Assembly: GCA_009700485.1 (NCBI GenBank)
Contig: WLLZ01000003.1
Coordinates: 1-43,922 of the forward strand
Reading direction: 5' to 3'
Length of the DNA: 43,922 bases
From: Actinomycetota bacterium
GTDB taxonomy: Bacteria > Actinomycetota > Actinomycetes > S36-B12
Shown: positions 33,422 through 42,477 of the stretch, one piece after another
Position numbering within the stretch: position 1 is the stretch's first letter
Layout: each line of letters begins with the position of its first letter
Made by a program: the position numbers and the translations under genes
The notes under the pieces: model-generated
Told to the model about the DNA's origin: nothing
Seen by the model: the letters and a program-made list of their open reading frames with translations, nothing else
Databases searched by the model: none

Positions 33422-34398
33422 GTGACCCGCACGTCATCTACGCGTCAGCAAGTGCCGGCATCCACGACCAACGATGGGTCGAAGCACTCTCAGCCTGCGG
33501 GTTCCAGGTCAAAGTTCTGGCTGCCTCAGGAGATCTTCGTGCGGCAGTGAACGCTTTTGAGCCCCTATCGGCGCCGGTGCTGGCTGGGCCACTGAATACG
33601 GTGACACGGCTGCTGGTGGGGCTTTCACGGCCCGTTATCGGGCTTTCTTGGGGGTATGACCTGCAACAGGATCACACTCAGGCGGTCGCACTGGAGGATC
33701 TGGCCTGGATCAGCGGGCTTGACGGCTTAGTGGTTGATAGCCCGGCCACGCGTGACTTGGCCATTTCGCTTGGCTTGGCGCCTGAGCGCATTTTACTCAC
33801 CCCATGGGGAGTTGATCTTGACCTCTTCACTCCCACCGGGCCAGCGGTCAGCGCTGTTGGCCATGGTTTTGCTAGCGGGTCAAGGGTGGTGCTGTCACTG
33901 CGAACTCATGACACGCTTTACCGAACTTCGGATGTGATCGAAGCTTTTGCGCGCGCGGCACTTGTTGATCCGGCATTGATGTTGGTGATGGGCGGCGATG
34001 GGCCATTGACTCCTGACTATCGGGCGCGCGTTAGAGAGTTGGGCTTGGAGTCGCGGGTTCGATTCATCGGGCGGGTCAATGAAGCTGAGCTGCCCGCCTT
34101 GCTGCGTGGTGCGGATCTCTATGTCACAGCATCGGAGACCGATGGCACCTCGGTGACTTTGCTGCAGGCAATGGCATGCGGTATTCCGGTAATCGCGTCA
34201 CGAAATGCCGGTAACGTCACATGGATCCGAAACGGTGAGACTGGTCAACTGTTTGATGTTGGCGACGTGGATGGACTGGCGTACTTAATGGTCGCTGCGC
34301 ATCCCGAGCAGGTTAGCCGCGAGGCTGCACTAAACCTCGTGAGGAATGAGTGCAACTGGTCAGTTAATAGGCTCCTACTCACAAAACTTCTTACTTAG
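33418..34398 (+). CDS. Family 4 GT-B glycosyltransferase
   Basis: The 326-residue protein starts at an ATG overlapping the pseI stop by four bases. The second Rossmann domain is clear: VVLSLRTHDTLYRTSDVIEA, LMLVMGGDGPLTPDYRARV and RVRFIGRVNEAELPALL. The donor-site motif SETDGTSVTLLQAMACGIPV has the ExxxxxxxE-type spacing. The N-terminal acceptor domain is short. It probably transfers the ulosonic acid or the next sugar, since it is coupled to the synthase gene. A PseG role is unlikely because the sequence is GT4-like. It ends overlapping the convergent GT2 gene by four bases. Confidence 0.87.
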   Translation: MSDPHVIYASASAGIHDQRWVEALSACGFQVKVLAASGDLRAAVNAFEPLSAPVLAGPLNTVTRLLVGLSRPVIGLSWGYDLQQDHTQAVALEDLAWISGLDGLVVDSPATRDLAISLGLAPERILLTPWGVDLDLFTPTGPAVSAVGHGFASGSRVVLSLRTHDTLYRTSDVIEAFARAALVDPALMLVMGGDGPLTPDYRARVRELGLESRVRFIGRVNEAELPALLRGADLYVTASETDGTSVTLLQAMACGIPVIASRNAGNVTWIRNGETGQLFDVGDVDGLAYLMVAAHPEQVSREAALNLVRNECNWSVNRLLLTKLLT

Positions 34399-35243
34399 AC
34401 TCCCCACTTTGTCCTAATCGTTGTTCTCCCCCAGGCCCCGTATCTCAATGCTGTAAAGGCAGCAAGAAATGGCGCATTCACTACCGCGTCTTTAAGCGTC
34501 AAGCGAGTTACGGGCTCAATAAAATCGACTCTGGCCGGATGGAGCAGCGACTTAACCTGACGAGCCGGTGACCAATTGCTTGCGCGTCCGATCCGGAATA
34601 TCTCCTCGTCAGAGATGCCATACATGCGGCACCTAACGACAACCTCTTCCCATGAAGACTTGCCGACTTCATCGACATAAGCATTCGAAATTGCAAATGT
34701 CGCGCCGAAATCGTTAGCCCAGCGTTCGCACAGTTCCGAGTCATCGGAGAACCGCCTGGTCGGGTCATACGGTTTTGCTCGCAAGAGTTCGCCATCAAAG
34801 AGGGTGGGGGTGCCGATAACAAGTGCTGGTCCTGGGCGGAAGCGACCCTTTCGCCAAGCGTTTAAGCCTTTCGACACAAAGTCGTCGCCATCAATGGAGG
34901 TTTGGGCACTTACTCCTTGCCGGTCTTGTGATTCCAAGCAATCAATCATTATCTGTAGTTGGCCATCCGGCATCACATTGTCAGATCCCATGTTGAGGAT
35001 CAGTGGCTTGGTAGTAACAGCAATACCCATGTTTCGCGCGTAGCCGACCCCCGTGCCCGGGTCCGTTAAGACTTCATCCGCTAGCTGCTCCGCGATTTTC
35101 CTTGTTCCATCGGTGGAACTCGCGTCAACGACCACGATCTGTCCAACACCAGAAGCCCTAAGACTGGTCAAACACCTTTCTATGCCACTGACAGAATTCA
35201 TGGTGATGACGACCACTGAAACGTCGATGGGTTGAAATTTCAT
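34395..35243 (-). CDS. Family 2 glycosyltransferase
   Basis: From the ATG at 35243 this gives 282 residues; the frame extends to 35330 inside the ABC gene but that part is not family-like. The GT-A fold shows DVSVVVITMNSVSGIERCL, IVVVDASSTDGTRKIAEQL and ARNMGIAVTTKPLILNMGSD. The last replaces the usual DxD by GSD. The ABC exporter gene ends eight bases upstream on the same strand, so they are probably co-transcribed. Its TAA shares TTAG with the TAG of the plus-strand GT4 gene, with no room for a terminator. Confidence 0.85.
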   Translation of the reverse strand: MKFQPIDVSVVVITMNSVSGIERCLTSLRASGVGQIVVVDASSTDGTRKIAEQLADEVLTDPGTGVGYARNMGIAVTTKPLILNMGSDNVMPDGQLQIMIDCLESQDRQGVSAQTSIDGDDFVSKGLNAWRKGRFRPGPALVIGTPTLFDGELLRAKPYDPTRRFSDDSELCERWANDFGATFAISNAYVDEVGKSSWEEVVVRCRMYGISDEEIFRIGRASNWSPARQVKSLLHPARVDFIEPVTRLTLKDAVVNAPFLAAFTALRYGAWGRTTIRTKWGV

Positions 35244-35250
35244 GAATACG

Positions 35251-37182
35251 CTACAAGCCCAGTAATGCGGCCTGATGATCAAAATCATCAACTTGTCGGC
35301 GCACCTCTTCGAAAGTGCCTCGAGCTTCAATCCTGCCGTCCTTTAGAAATATCAGTTGGTCAGCTCGCCGGACAGTTGCAAGTCGGTGGGCCACCGTCAA
35401 GGTTGTTACCTCTCCTTCAAGTTCATCAAGCGTTTTTATGATCGACTGCTCAGTTTCTGAATCCAGAGCGCTCGTGGCCTCGTCAAGGACAAGAAGTTTT
35501 GGTCTTGTATACAGAGCACGCGCGATCCCAAGCCTCTGACGTTGCCCGCCACTTAGTCGAAAACCGCGCTCCCCGATAAACGTATCGAGCCCCTCGCGAC
35601 TATCTGTTAAAAAGTCAGCAATGTGAGCACGTCGAAGGGCTTCCCAGACCAATTCATCGTCAATATCTTCATCAGGTAATCCCAAAGCAACATTCTCCCG
35701 GACAGTGCCGGCCACAAGCGCCACACTTTGCGGCACATAGGCGATCGCACCGGGCCATCGGTCAATCGCCTCCCTGGGGGCAAGACCGCTTATCAAAACT
35801 GAACCCTCGTCAGGATCAAGGACACCTAGAACCACGTCAGCAAGCGTCGACTTACCGGCACCCGTGGAGCCAACAAGGGCAACAGATGAACCTTCCTTTG
35901 CTTGGAAAGAAGCATTAATCAGGGCTGGCTCCGGCGCATCTGAGTAAGTGAGAGTCACACCTTGTACCTTGATCGATGCTTCGAAATCCGGGAAGCCACG
36001 AATGATGTGTTCCCTAATCCGTTGCGAGGTCATTCTGGGCGTCTGGGGACTCGGATCAGATTTATTCAAGCGATTAAGAAAATCAGCCATGAAGAATGTT
36101 GGTTGGGCTTGAACTGCTGCATTGCGAATCGTGATTCCCGCACCTTGTAGCCTCAGCATTGAAGGAATGACCCGAGAACCTGCTGCTAGGAAAACGGCCA
36201 CGGTCGAAGCCGCTGCAGCCCAGTCTTTCGTTAGGAATTGCACTACTCCAAGAATCAACACCCCTAGGTAAAGCGCCGACTCAAGAACATACTTTGGGAT
36301 TTCCATAATGAAAGCATTAGATGCGCTAGCCGTCGCAGCCCTACCGACCAAGCCTTCATATCTTGTTACGTAAAGATCGCGCCTATTTAGAACCATGGTT
36401 TCACGGTAAGTGGAGAGCGCTTCGGATACTGCCGTCAAAGTATTGATCGAAGTATCAGTCATAACTTTAGCGTTGCGAGCAGACCATGAACCAAGAATAC
36501 GATGCAAGAAAGCCACAATACTGGCGAAGAAAACCGCACTAACTAGAGTCAGAACAGGATCGTATATGAAGAGCGAAACACCAACAATTATGAATAAGAA
36601 CGACTCAGAAGCAATCATGATTGCTGAACCCAAAAGCGAAACGGTCGCAGCTCCCGCTCCGTTGTTGAGAGCGTAGGTAGCTTCAGAAGTAGTCCATCGC
36701 AACACATCTGCAAGTGGTCTCCGCAAGAATGCCCTCGCCAATTTGACTGATACGTCAGCTTGCCTATTTGCCAGAAATATCGTGATGCGTCTCGACATAA
36801 ATGCTGACAACACGGTCTTCAGGACCAATATCGTCACAGCCGCCAAAGCTAGGTAGACAGTAAGTTGCGAAACAGTTAGCCCACTCAAACCCATTGCAGC
36901 GAGAATTGATTCCGCCCACACTGGAATAGTGCCTTTGGCGCCGATACCAGAAACCGCCACGGCAGCGACTAATCCGATCAAAGCGATTCCCAAGAGGTCA
37001 AGAAGGCCCAGCGAGATTTGAACTAGAGCGGCGACTATCAAAAGCCGTCGCTTCTTGGGGGGCAGCAAATCAACCGCTTGGCGAACTGCCGATGCAACGC
37101 CAGGGTTTTCGAAAGCAGTGACTCCTAGGCTGCCACTTGGATCATCAGGCTCCATCACACTCGAGGAGTCGGCGCTGGTCAC
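35251..37182 (-). CDS. ABC exporter, fused permease and ATPase (PglK/MsbA type)
   Basis: The 643-residue half-transporter has six predicted membrane segments in about residues 45-350. The nucleotide-binding domain follows: Walker A GSTGAGKST at 438-446, signature LSGGQRQRLG near 543-552, Walker B LLVLDEATSALD near 563-574, and the H-loop in TVAHRL. The family flips lipid-linked glycans or lipids and works as a dimer. In this locus, with no Wzx seen, it is the best candidate for glycan export. Base composition is visibly lower in G+C than the operons at 10-16 kb. The GTG at 37182 is listed; an ATG at 37155 is possible. Confidence 0.87.
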   Translation of the reverse strand: MTSADSSSVMEPDDPSGSLGVTAFENPGVASAVRQAVDLLPPKKRRLLIVAALVQISLGLLDLLGIALIGLVAAVAVSGIGAKGTIPVWAESILAAMGLSGLTVSQLTVYLALAAVTILVLKTVLSAFMSRRITIFLANRQADVSVKLARAFLRRPLADVLRWTTSEATYALNNGAGAATVSLLGSAIMIASESFLFIIVGVSLFIYDPVLTLVSAVFFASIVAFLHRILGSWSARNAKVMTDTSINTLTAVSEALSTYRETMVLNRRDLYVTRYEGLVGRAATASASNAFIMEIPKYVLESALYLGVLILGVVQFLTKDWAAAASTVAVFLAAGSRVIPSMLRLQGAGITIRNAAVQAQPTFFMADFLNRLNKSDPSPQTPRMTSQRIREHIIRGFPDFEASIKVQGVTLTYSDAPEPALINASFQAKEGSSVALVGSTGAGKSTLADVVLGVLDPDEGSVLISGLAPREAIDRWPGAIAYVPQSVALVAGTVRENVALGLPDEDIDDELVWEALRRAHIADFLTDSREGLDTFIGERGFRLSGGQRQRLGIARALYTRPKLLVLDEATSALDSETEQSIIKTLDELEGEVTTLTVAHRLATVRRADQLIFLKDGRIEARGTFEEVRRQVDDFDHQAALLGL

Positions 37183-37318
37183 CCACCCAGCCTACTTTCA
37201 CCTAAGGCCTTGAGATCTCACGGCACAATGAAAGCAACCCTTGTCACGGTAGGCTGTGGCCAGAGCCGCAGAGTGAAATCGCCGAATAGCCCAACCCCAC
37301 GTAACAGGGAGTTCGACA

Positions 37319-38179
37319 GTGCAACCTCAAAGCGTCGTCCTCTCGTGGGGGCCTCCGCGCATGGGCACCACCTGGATGTTCAACGTGCTCAGCGAGATGC
37401 TGGTTCTTGCAGAAGTCAAGGCGGCCGTTGTCGCCGACCAGGTGCCTGATCCATCGCCTAATTGGGCTGGCCCAATCATCTTGAAATCCCACCGCGCTGA
37501 TGACCCTGCTTTGATTTCGAATTTCGACGGCAAAATGGATCTCCTTGCTTGCGTAATGCTACGCGACGCTAAGGCTACTTTCAGATCTTTGATCCGAACG
37601 CAAACAGCAGATCGTGCCGAGCTAATCAGCTGGCTTGAAGCTGATGTCACGTCCTATGAAATTGCACTTCCAATAATGCGGAATGTTGTGGTTTGTCGTG
37701 AGGAGTGGATTGCCGCTCAATCATTTGAGGTAATCACCAAACTTACTGATTTTCTTGATCTCAGCCTAGATGCTGCACAGTGTCAGTCTATTGCTCAGAA
37801 ATTTAGTCGCGAAATTGTTAAAAGTGTCGTTGCTCAGCTTGACGAAAAACAAAGTTGGTCCGGTGACTTCAAGAATTTCGATCATAACTCTCAGTGGCAT
37901 GCCGGGCACATCGGACCAGATGACCAATCTGACGTTGAGTTGTCCCCTGCTGAAGCACAACGCCTAGATCTTCTCCAGATCAGGATTGACGCATTGACCG
38001 AGAGCTTCACGCTATGGTCTTGTGTTCGCGGCACCCGCGGGACTAAACCTTTCGGCATTCCCGCAGTGAGCTTTGCTTCCGCGCGTTCTGCTAGTGCACA
38101 ATCTCCTAAATACGGCCTATTCACACGAGTACGAAAGGCTATTCAGACCCTAGCCACGTCAGTGACGAAACCTAAGTAG
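37319..38179 (+). CDS. Sulfotransferase family protein
   Basis: The 286-residue protein begins with a PAPS 5'-phosphosulfate loop, SWGPPRMGTTWMFNVL, residues 9-24. ILKSHR near residue 60 and VMLRDAKATFRSLI near 79-92 fit the 3'-phosphate-binding motif (Arg and Ser spaced as in the family). It probably transfers sulfate from PAPS to a glycan hydroxyl or amine. The GTG start has AGGGAG upstream. The next gene, a PIG-L deacetylase, begins three bases after its stop, so the two are coupled in expression. PAPS-making genes are not in the window. Confidence 0.8.
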   Translation: MQPQSVVLSWGPPRMGTTWMFNVLSEMLVLAEVKAAVVADQVPDPSPNWAGPIILKSHRADDPALISNFDGKMDLLACVMLRDAKATFRSLIRTQTADRAELISWLEADVTSYEIALPIMRNVVVCREEWIAAQSFEVITKLTDFLDLSLDAAQCQSIAQKFSREIVKSVVAQLDEKQSWSGDFKNFDHNSQWHAGHIGPDDQSDVELSPAEAQRLDLLQIRIDALTESFTLWSCVRGTRGTKPFGIPAVSFASARSASAQSPKYGLFTRVRKAIQTLATSVTKPK

Positions 38180-38182
38180 GCG

Positions 38183-38836
38183 ATGACTTTCATGAGCTTT
38201 CGCAATCGCAGAGCCTTAAAGGCCCTGCGCACCTGTACGCACCTTATGGTCGTTGCCCATCCAGATGACGAGACTCTTTGGGGTGGTGTCCAACTCGCCG
38301 AAGGGAATAACTGGGGCGTTATTTGTTCCACCAATGGGAAAAACCGAGCACGCGCGAACGCATTCGTTAAGGCGATGAAGATTCTCGGATGCTGCGGAAT
38401 CATGCTTGATGTTGCCGATCGCCGCGAGCACCCGCCCACCAACGATGACTTAGAGGAACTAGCCGCATTCATCGGGCCTCTGATAAATGGTCCTGGCGTA
38501 GTGCAAGTTGTAACTCACGGACCAGATGGCGAATACGGACACCCTATGCATATCGCAATTTCCGAGCTGGTCACGAGACTGATGAGAAATGTCGATTCTC
38601 TGTATTACTTCAATTTCTCAGAAACACAAGATGCTCGTGTGCTTAAGCCGCGAGCATGGAACCTTAAAGAGTCTGCAATCGTCAGATACCTCGGCCAGCC
38701 AAGTGAAATGGTCGACTCTGACCGACGGCATTATTTGCTTTCAATGCATGAGGCTCCAGTTCAAGTGGCCGACTACGTTCGCCCCAAAGCCCTACTCCGC
38801 GCTATCTACGCAGGATCCGAGGTAACAATCACGTGA
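38183..38836 (+). CDS. PIG-L/LmbE family deacetylase
   Basis: The 217-residue protein has the family motif VVAHPDDETLWGG with AHPDDE at 25-30. A later THGPDGEYGHPMH near 112-124 provides the remaining zinc-binding His. These zinc enzymes de-N-acetylate GlcNAc-type sugars, exposing amines. The ATG at 38183 follows the sulfotransferase stop by three bases; a second ATG at 38192 is possible. Its stop overlaps the GTG of the GT61 gene (GTGA). The pairing with a sulfotransferase recalls N-deacetylase/N-sulfotransferase logic, but that is inference. Confidence 0.87.
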   Translation: MTFMSFRNRRALKALRTCTHLMVVAHPDDETLWGGVQLAEGNNWGVICSTNGKNRARANAFVKAMKILGCCGIMLDVADRREHPPTNDDLEELAAFIGPLINGPGVVQVVTHGPDGEYGHPMHIAISELVTRLMRNVDSLYYFNFSETQDARVLKPRAWNLKESAIVRYLGQPSEMVDSDRRHYLLSMHEAPVQVADYVRPKALLRAIYAGSEVTIT

Positions 38837-39666
38837 ACTCGCTCAAACGATTGCTGCCGGCAAAGAGGCGGCCGAAGAAGGCTCGGGTTTTGCTTGTCCC
38901 TGATCAATGGAGTGGTTCTGTGCAGGAGTATTACCACTTCATCCTCGGCTACCTATCGCCCGTAATGCTCTGGATAGATCGCAACCCCGGAAAGCCACTT
39001 GCGATGCGCGACTGTGGGCCGATGAATCCTTGGCTCGACCTTCTTCTCCACAGGTCAGATTTACAGATCATGACTCCTGGAGACATGCTGCACCTGTTCG
39101 CCGGGAAATACAACAAGGCCGCCGTACTCGCTGGCATGGACGACCCAAAAAACTTCAATACAAAAGAATTAGCTCGCTTTCGCCAGTTGGTATTCAACGC
39201 GGTAAACCTCCCACCTGTCACAGACAATTTCGCTATTACCGTGGTAGATAGGCTGACAAGCGGGGCTTTCAATTCAACCTCAGCCGCTGAAGTACCGGCG
39301 TCTGGTGCAGCAGTGCGATCCACTCCAAACCTGAGTTCTGTCATGAGTGGTTACCGTACGGAGCGATCCCTGCGGATCATTGACGCCGCAGAACTTTCGG
39401 TAACTGATCAATTGGCCATGTTTGGCATGACAAATATTCTCGTCGCGCAGCATGGGGCTGGGTTAACAAACATGATCTGGATGCCTAGGGGAGGGCGTGT
39501 CGTCGAGATAATGCCCCCGCTGCCTGACTATGTCTCACCAATCTTTGCGAACCTCGCAGCAGCCTGCGGCCACACACATCAAGTTGTCAGACAGGAATCA
39601 GAACATGCCCCCGTAGATGCATCGCTGCTGCTGCAAGCCGTTACGTTGGCCGAACATTCACCTTAA
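38833..39666 (+). CDS. Glycosyltransferase family 61 (DUF563-like)
   Basis: The 277-residue protein matches the GT61 pattern. VPDQWSGSVQEYYHFIL occurs near residue 22, and the C-terminal signature VAQHGAGLTNMIWMPRGG near 202-219 is followed by VVEIMPP. Bacterial GT61 members resemble EOGT and plant xylosyltransferases and add sugars to protein or glycan. There is no N-terminal membrane segment, so it is probably cytoplasmic or peripheral. The GTG at 38833 overlaps the deacetylase stop. The stop overlaps the convergent membrane-protein stop by four bases. Confidence 0.85.
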   Translation: MNSLKRLLPAKRRPKKARVLLVPDQWSGSVQEYYHFILGYLSPVMLWIDRNPGKPLAMRDCGPMNPWLDLLLHRSDLQIMTPGDMLHLFAGKYNKAAVLAGMDDPKNFNTKELARFRQLVFNAVNLPPVTDNFAITVVDRLTSGAFNSTSAAEVPASGAAVRSTPNLSSVMSGYRTERSLRIIDAAELSVTDQLAMFGMTNILVAQHGAGLTNMIWMPRGGRVVEIMPPLPDYVSPIFANLAAACGHTHQVVRQESEHAPVDASLLLQAVTLAEHSP

Positions 39667-41393
39667 GGAATGCAGACCCCGCCTCTACCGATCGTATGTC
39701 CATCCCGTGAAATCGAGAACTTCTCAGTGCACTCATAATCGGGGAAGGGAAAGTCAAACCGCTCAAACCAGTAGTAGCCGAATGGCTCACCCGCTACCGG
39801 GCTAAATCCTGGATCCGCGTTGACAATGCTGCTATCTGGGGGCCCGAAAGTCTGCCCCCCATACGGTCGCCCCGGCTCACCGTGCGGAACCACCACAATC
39901 GGTGCGATGCCCAAGTTCTTTAGCTGCTCGATCCCCTCGCGAGCGCTAACTCCCCAGTAGTCGAGATCCCAATTACGTTCAGCGTGGTTCTGCCCAGCGA
40001 TGGGGTTAATGAATGCATACGCATATGGGTACCAGCGCGCAACCCCCCAAAGACTCGCCAATACAACCAACATCCCAATCGAGATCGCGGTAACTCGTCC
40101 TGAAACTCTAATTCGGCCCCGGAACAAAGGAGTATTCCGGCGCTCAAACCAGACAATCGGAAAAGCACACAGAACGATAACGGGCGGTGCCACAAAAAGT
40201 AGATGACGGACACCATCATAAAGTTGGACATGAGCAAAAATCATCGCGACCGGTATGCCGAAACCCTGCACCGCAAAGGGCGTAATAGCTAGCAATTCTT
40301 GGCGATTTAGTGCAGCTGGGGTCGATGAACGCCGCTTGCGAAAGGTCGCCATTAGAACAACAATTAATCCCAGCACAGCCAGGAGGATCAAAAGCACAGG
40401 CATTTGGGCCAATAGCCAAATCGGTATGTACCACCATGGGATCTCATTACTAGGCACGTCCACACCGTTTGTACGCATCAACACAACCCACGTGAACTGC
40501 CCACGTGAATACAGCAAGGAGTCGTACAGCCAGTGCAGAAGGGAGATCCGCGCTATCGGATCAGTGACCCAACAAAACGCCATCGCAAACGGGACAGCGA
40601 CCGCGGATGTGATCGCTGGCGCGATCAGGCGTTTGGGATCGCGGAGCCAATACTGCGCAACTATGAGCACCAAACTGAAACCAATGACCACCGCCACTAG
40701 CAGCACGAAGGATCCAGCCCTTGTCGCTAACGCCATCGCAGCACCAATGGATGCAACCAGAGTTCCGAGGATTACCCCGCGTTTTGAACCAAGCCGCCCG
40801 GATCCTTCTCGATCAGCCCAACTAATCACCAGGCCCGAACTAAGCATTGTCAACCCAGCCGCAACAGGAATATCGCGATTGTTCACATGGCTCATACCAA
40901 GCCACCATGGATAAGTCTGCAAGGCGGCCCAAGTAAATGCCCCGGCTAAATTTGACCGAAGAGCAAAGCTGACCGCCATGCCCATGGACGCAGCCGCTAC
41001 GGCCGACATCGCGATATTGACCGCTCCAAGCCACACATACGTCTTTGGATCATATGGGGTTAAAGGCAGCGTCGAGCCCGTAAACGCGGTGTGAAGGAGG
41101 TCAGCTAGTTGGTCAGCCAAAATTCCATAAAACTCATTAGTGTTCGGGACGGATTCATACGCCGCCTGAAGCGACATGGACGGGTCAACGGCGCGTGCGA
41201 ATGACGAAGCTTGAGTTACGAACGTGGCGTCCCAGCCGATACCTGCGATGAAAAGTGCGACCGAAGAAAGCGCCACGCCAATAGCTCCCAGAGCGACAAA
41301 GACCCATATCGCCCATTTCACCCCTTGATGATATCCAGGTGAAGAAGAATTGCGACGCTCACAGCGAATTGTTCCCCGGGTCGTTTTAGACAC
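39663..41393 (-). CDS. Polytopic membrane protein, GT-C (PMT/ArnT-like) candidate
   Basis: The minus-strand protein of 576 residues has about nine or more hydrophobic segments. It also has an outward loop after the first one (residues 50-110) and a soluble C-terminal tail with aromatic residues and two Cys. A segment LGMSHVNNRDIPVAAGLTML near residue 165 resembles the conserved NxKDxP loop of GT39-like mannosyltransferases. This suggests a polyprenyl-phosphate-sugar-dependent transferase acting outside the cell. The GTG at 41393 has no strong ribosome site. Its role in the glycan is not certain. Confidence 0.75.
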   Translation of the reverse strand: MSKTTRGTIRCERRNSSSPGYHQGVKWAIWVFVALGAIGVALSSVALFIAGIGWDATFVTQASSFARAVDPSMSLQAAYESVPNTNEFYGILADQLADLLHTAFTGSTLPLTPYDPKTYVWLGAVNIAMSAVAAASMGMAVSFALRSNLAGAFTWAALQTYPWWLGMSHVNNRDIPVAAGLTMLSSGLVISWADREGSGRLGSKRGVILGTLVASIGAAMALATRAGSFVLLVAVVIGFSLVLIVAQYWLRDPKRLIAPAITSAVAVPFAMAFCWVTDPIARISLLHWLYDSLLYSRGQFTWVVLMRTNGVDVPSNEIPWWYIPIWLLAQMPVLLILLAVLGLIVVLMATFRKRRSSTPAALNRQELLAITPFAVQGFGIPVAMIFAHVQLYDGVRHLLFVAPPVIVLCAFPIVWFERRNTPLFRGRIRVSGRVTAISIGMLVVLASLWGVARWYPYAYAFINPIAGQNHAERNWDLDYWGVSAREGIEQLKNLGIAPIVVVPHGEPGRPYGGQTFGPPDSSIVNADPGFSPVAGEPFGYYWFERFDFPFPDYECTEKFSISRDGHTIGRGGVCIP

Positions 41394-41430
41394 CAGCTCT
41401 TGATCAGTTGCAGTGGTATCGACCCTTTGT

Positions 41431-41451
41431 GGCTCACCCGAGCCTTGGCTC
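41431..41451. promoter_or_regulatory. Alternating GGCTC/GAGCC repeats upstream of divergent genes
   Basis: GGCTC (41431-41435), GAGCC (41440-41444) and GGCTC (41447-41451) form two overlapping inverted repeats. They lie in the 190-base divergent region between the membrane-protein gene and the GT25-like gene. It may be an operator, or chance. Confidence 0.2.
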
Positions 41452-41585
41452 TGAGAGCGCTAACCCTTGAACGAGGGGTCCCACCATAAAAGGCAGCGTT
41501 TAATGCATCAAAACCACATCTGAAACGACTAGCCTCGACCGGTGATGACAAATCAATGTTCGCAATTTGCCAACGGGTGCATCGC

Positions 41586-42470
41586 GTGAGGTCCATATTT
41601 ATCGGCCTTGTGAGCCACAAGAAATCTAAGTTCGCTTATAACCAAGGCCATGATGGTCTCGCGAACACCTTGAAAGTGGCCCTAGTCGAGAAGGGCTTGG
41701 ACGTTCACGTTCAGATAAATACCAGCGATGAGTACTCACCAAACATGCTCCAGATAGACGGCAAGATCGCGTGGGCCTCGGTTTCCGAAACTCTTAAGAT
41801 TGAAGATCAGTGGGGTAAATACTTAAGACATGGGGCTTCGCAACCCAGTACCGCACTAGTTAATTCATTCAGGTCAATATCGCGCCGGTTATGGGCTTTC
41901 ATCCGCTACTGGCGGCCATGGCTTTCTTCCGATTCAACTGCTTCGCCAGGAATTAGCCTGGTGCGTCGGCTACTGAACATTGAGCTGTCGCACGTGCGCC
42001 TGATGCGTGAAGGGATTCGACTCGACACCGATTGGACACTAATCATCGAGGATGATGCTTCTACCCTTGACCTCGTTGACTGTAGAGACGGACTGCTAGG
42101 AATAATCAATGCCTCCTTTGGAGAACGAGGCCCCGCCTATGTCAATATCTCTGAATCATTCACACCTGCACAACTCGGTGTTGATCACCTACTCACGGCC
42201 TCCTCCGGCTCTACTTGGGCAGGATCAGCGTCTCGAGTTATTGCATTATCTATTCGACCCGTCACAAACACTGTTTGCGCGATTCTCTATCGCACCACTT
42301 TTCTAAAAGACCTCTTGACCTACATGGACTCCTTGCCCTTGAGTCCAGTCGTACCCATCGACTGGAAATTGAATGCGGCATTGATGGCGATGACCGCAGA
42401 CGGGAGAATTGGCACGGGTGACTGTTGGACAGTCACGCCTGGGCCAATCGACCAACTCTCAATGCGATAA
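41586..42470 (+). CDS. GT25-like glycosyltransferase (putative)
   Basis: The GTG at 41586 gives 294 residues. An ATG at 41556 is also in frame but precedes a less family-like stretch. The central segment TDWTLIIEDDAS near residue 147-158 recalls the EDD motif of GT25 (LPS galactosyltransferase-like) enzymes, and VPIDWKLNAALMAM near 260 recalls the downstream family region. The rest is poorly recognisable. It lies eight bases before the TylF-like gene. A glycosyltransferase role is the best guess, held with moderate confidence. Confidence 0.68.
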   Translation: MRSIFIGLVSHKKSKFAYNQGHDGLANTLKVALVEKGLDVHVQINTSDEYSPNMLQIDGKIAWASVSETLKIEDQWGKYLRHGASQPSTALVNSFRSISRRLWAFIRYWRPWLSSDSTASPGISLVRRLLNIELSHVRLMREGIRLDTDWTLIIEDDASTLDLVDCRDGLLGIINASFGERGPAYVNISESFTPAQLGVDHLLTASSGSTWAGSASRVIALSIRPVTNTVCAILYRTTFLKDLLTYMDSLPLSPVVPIDWKLNAALMAMTADGRIGTGDCWTVTPGPIDQLSMR

Positions 42471-42477
42471 TGGCTAG

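Noticed and set aside
41318-41620. Minus-strand open frame of 100 codons
   Set aside because: It overlaps the start of the membrane-protein gene and of the GT25-like gene, and shows no family motif.
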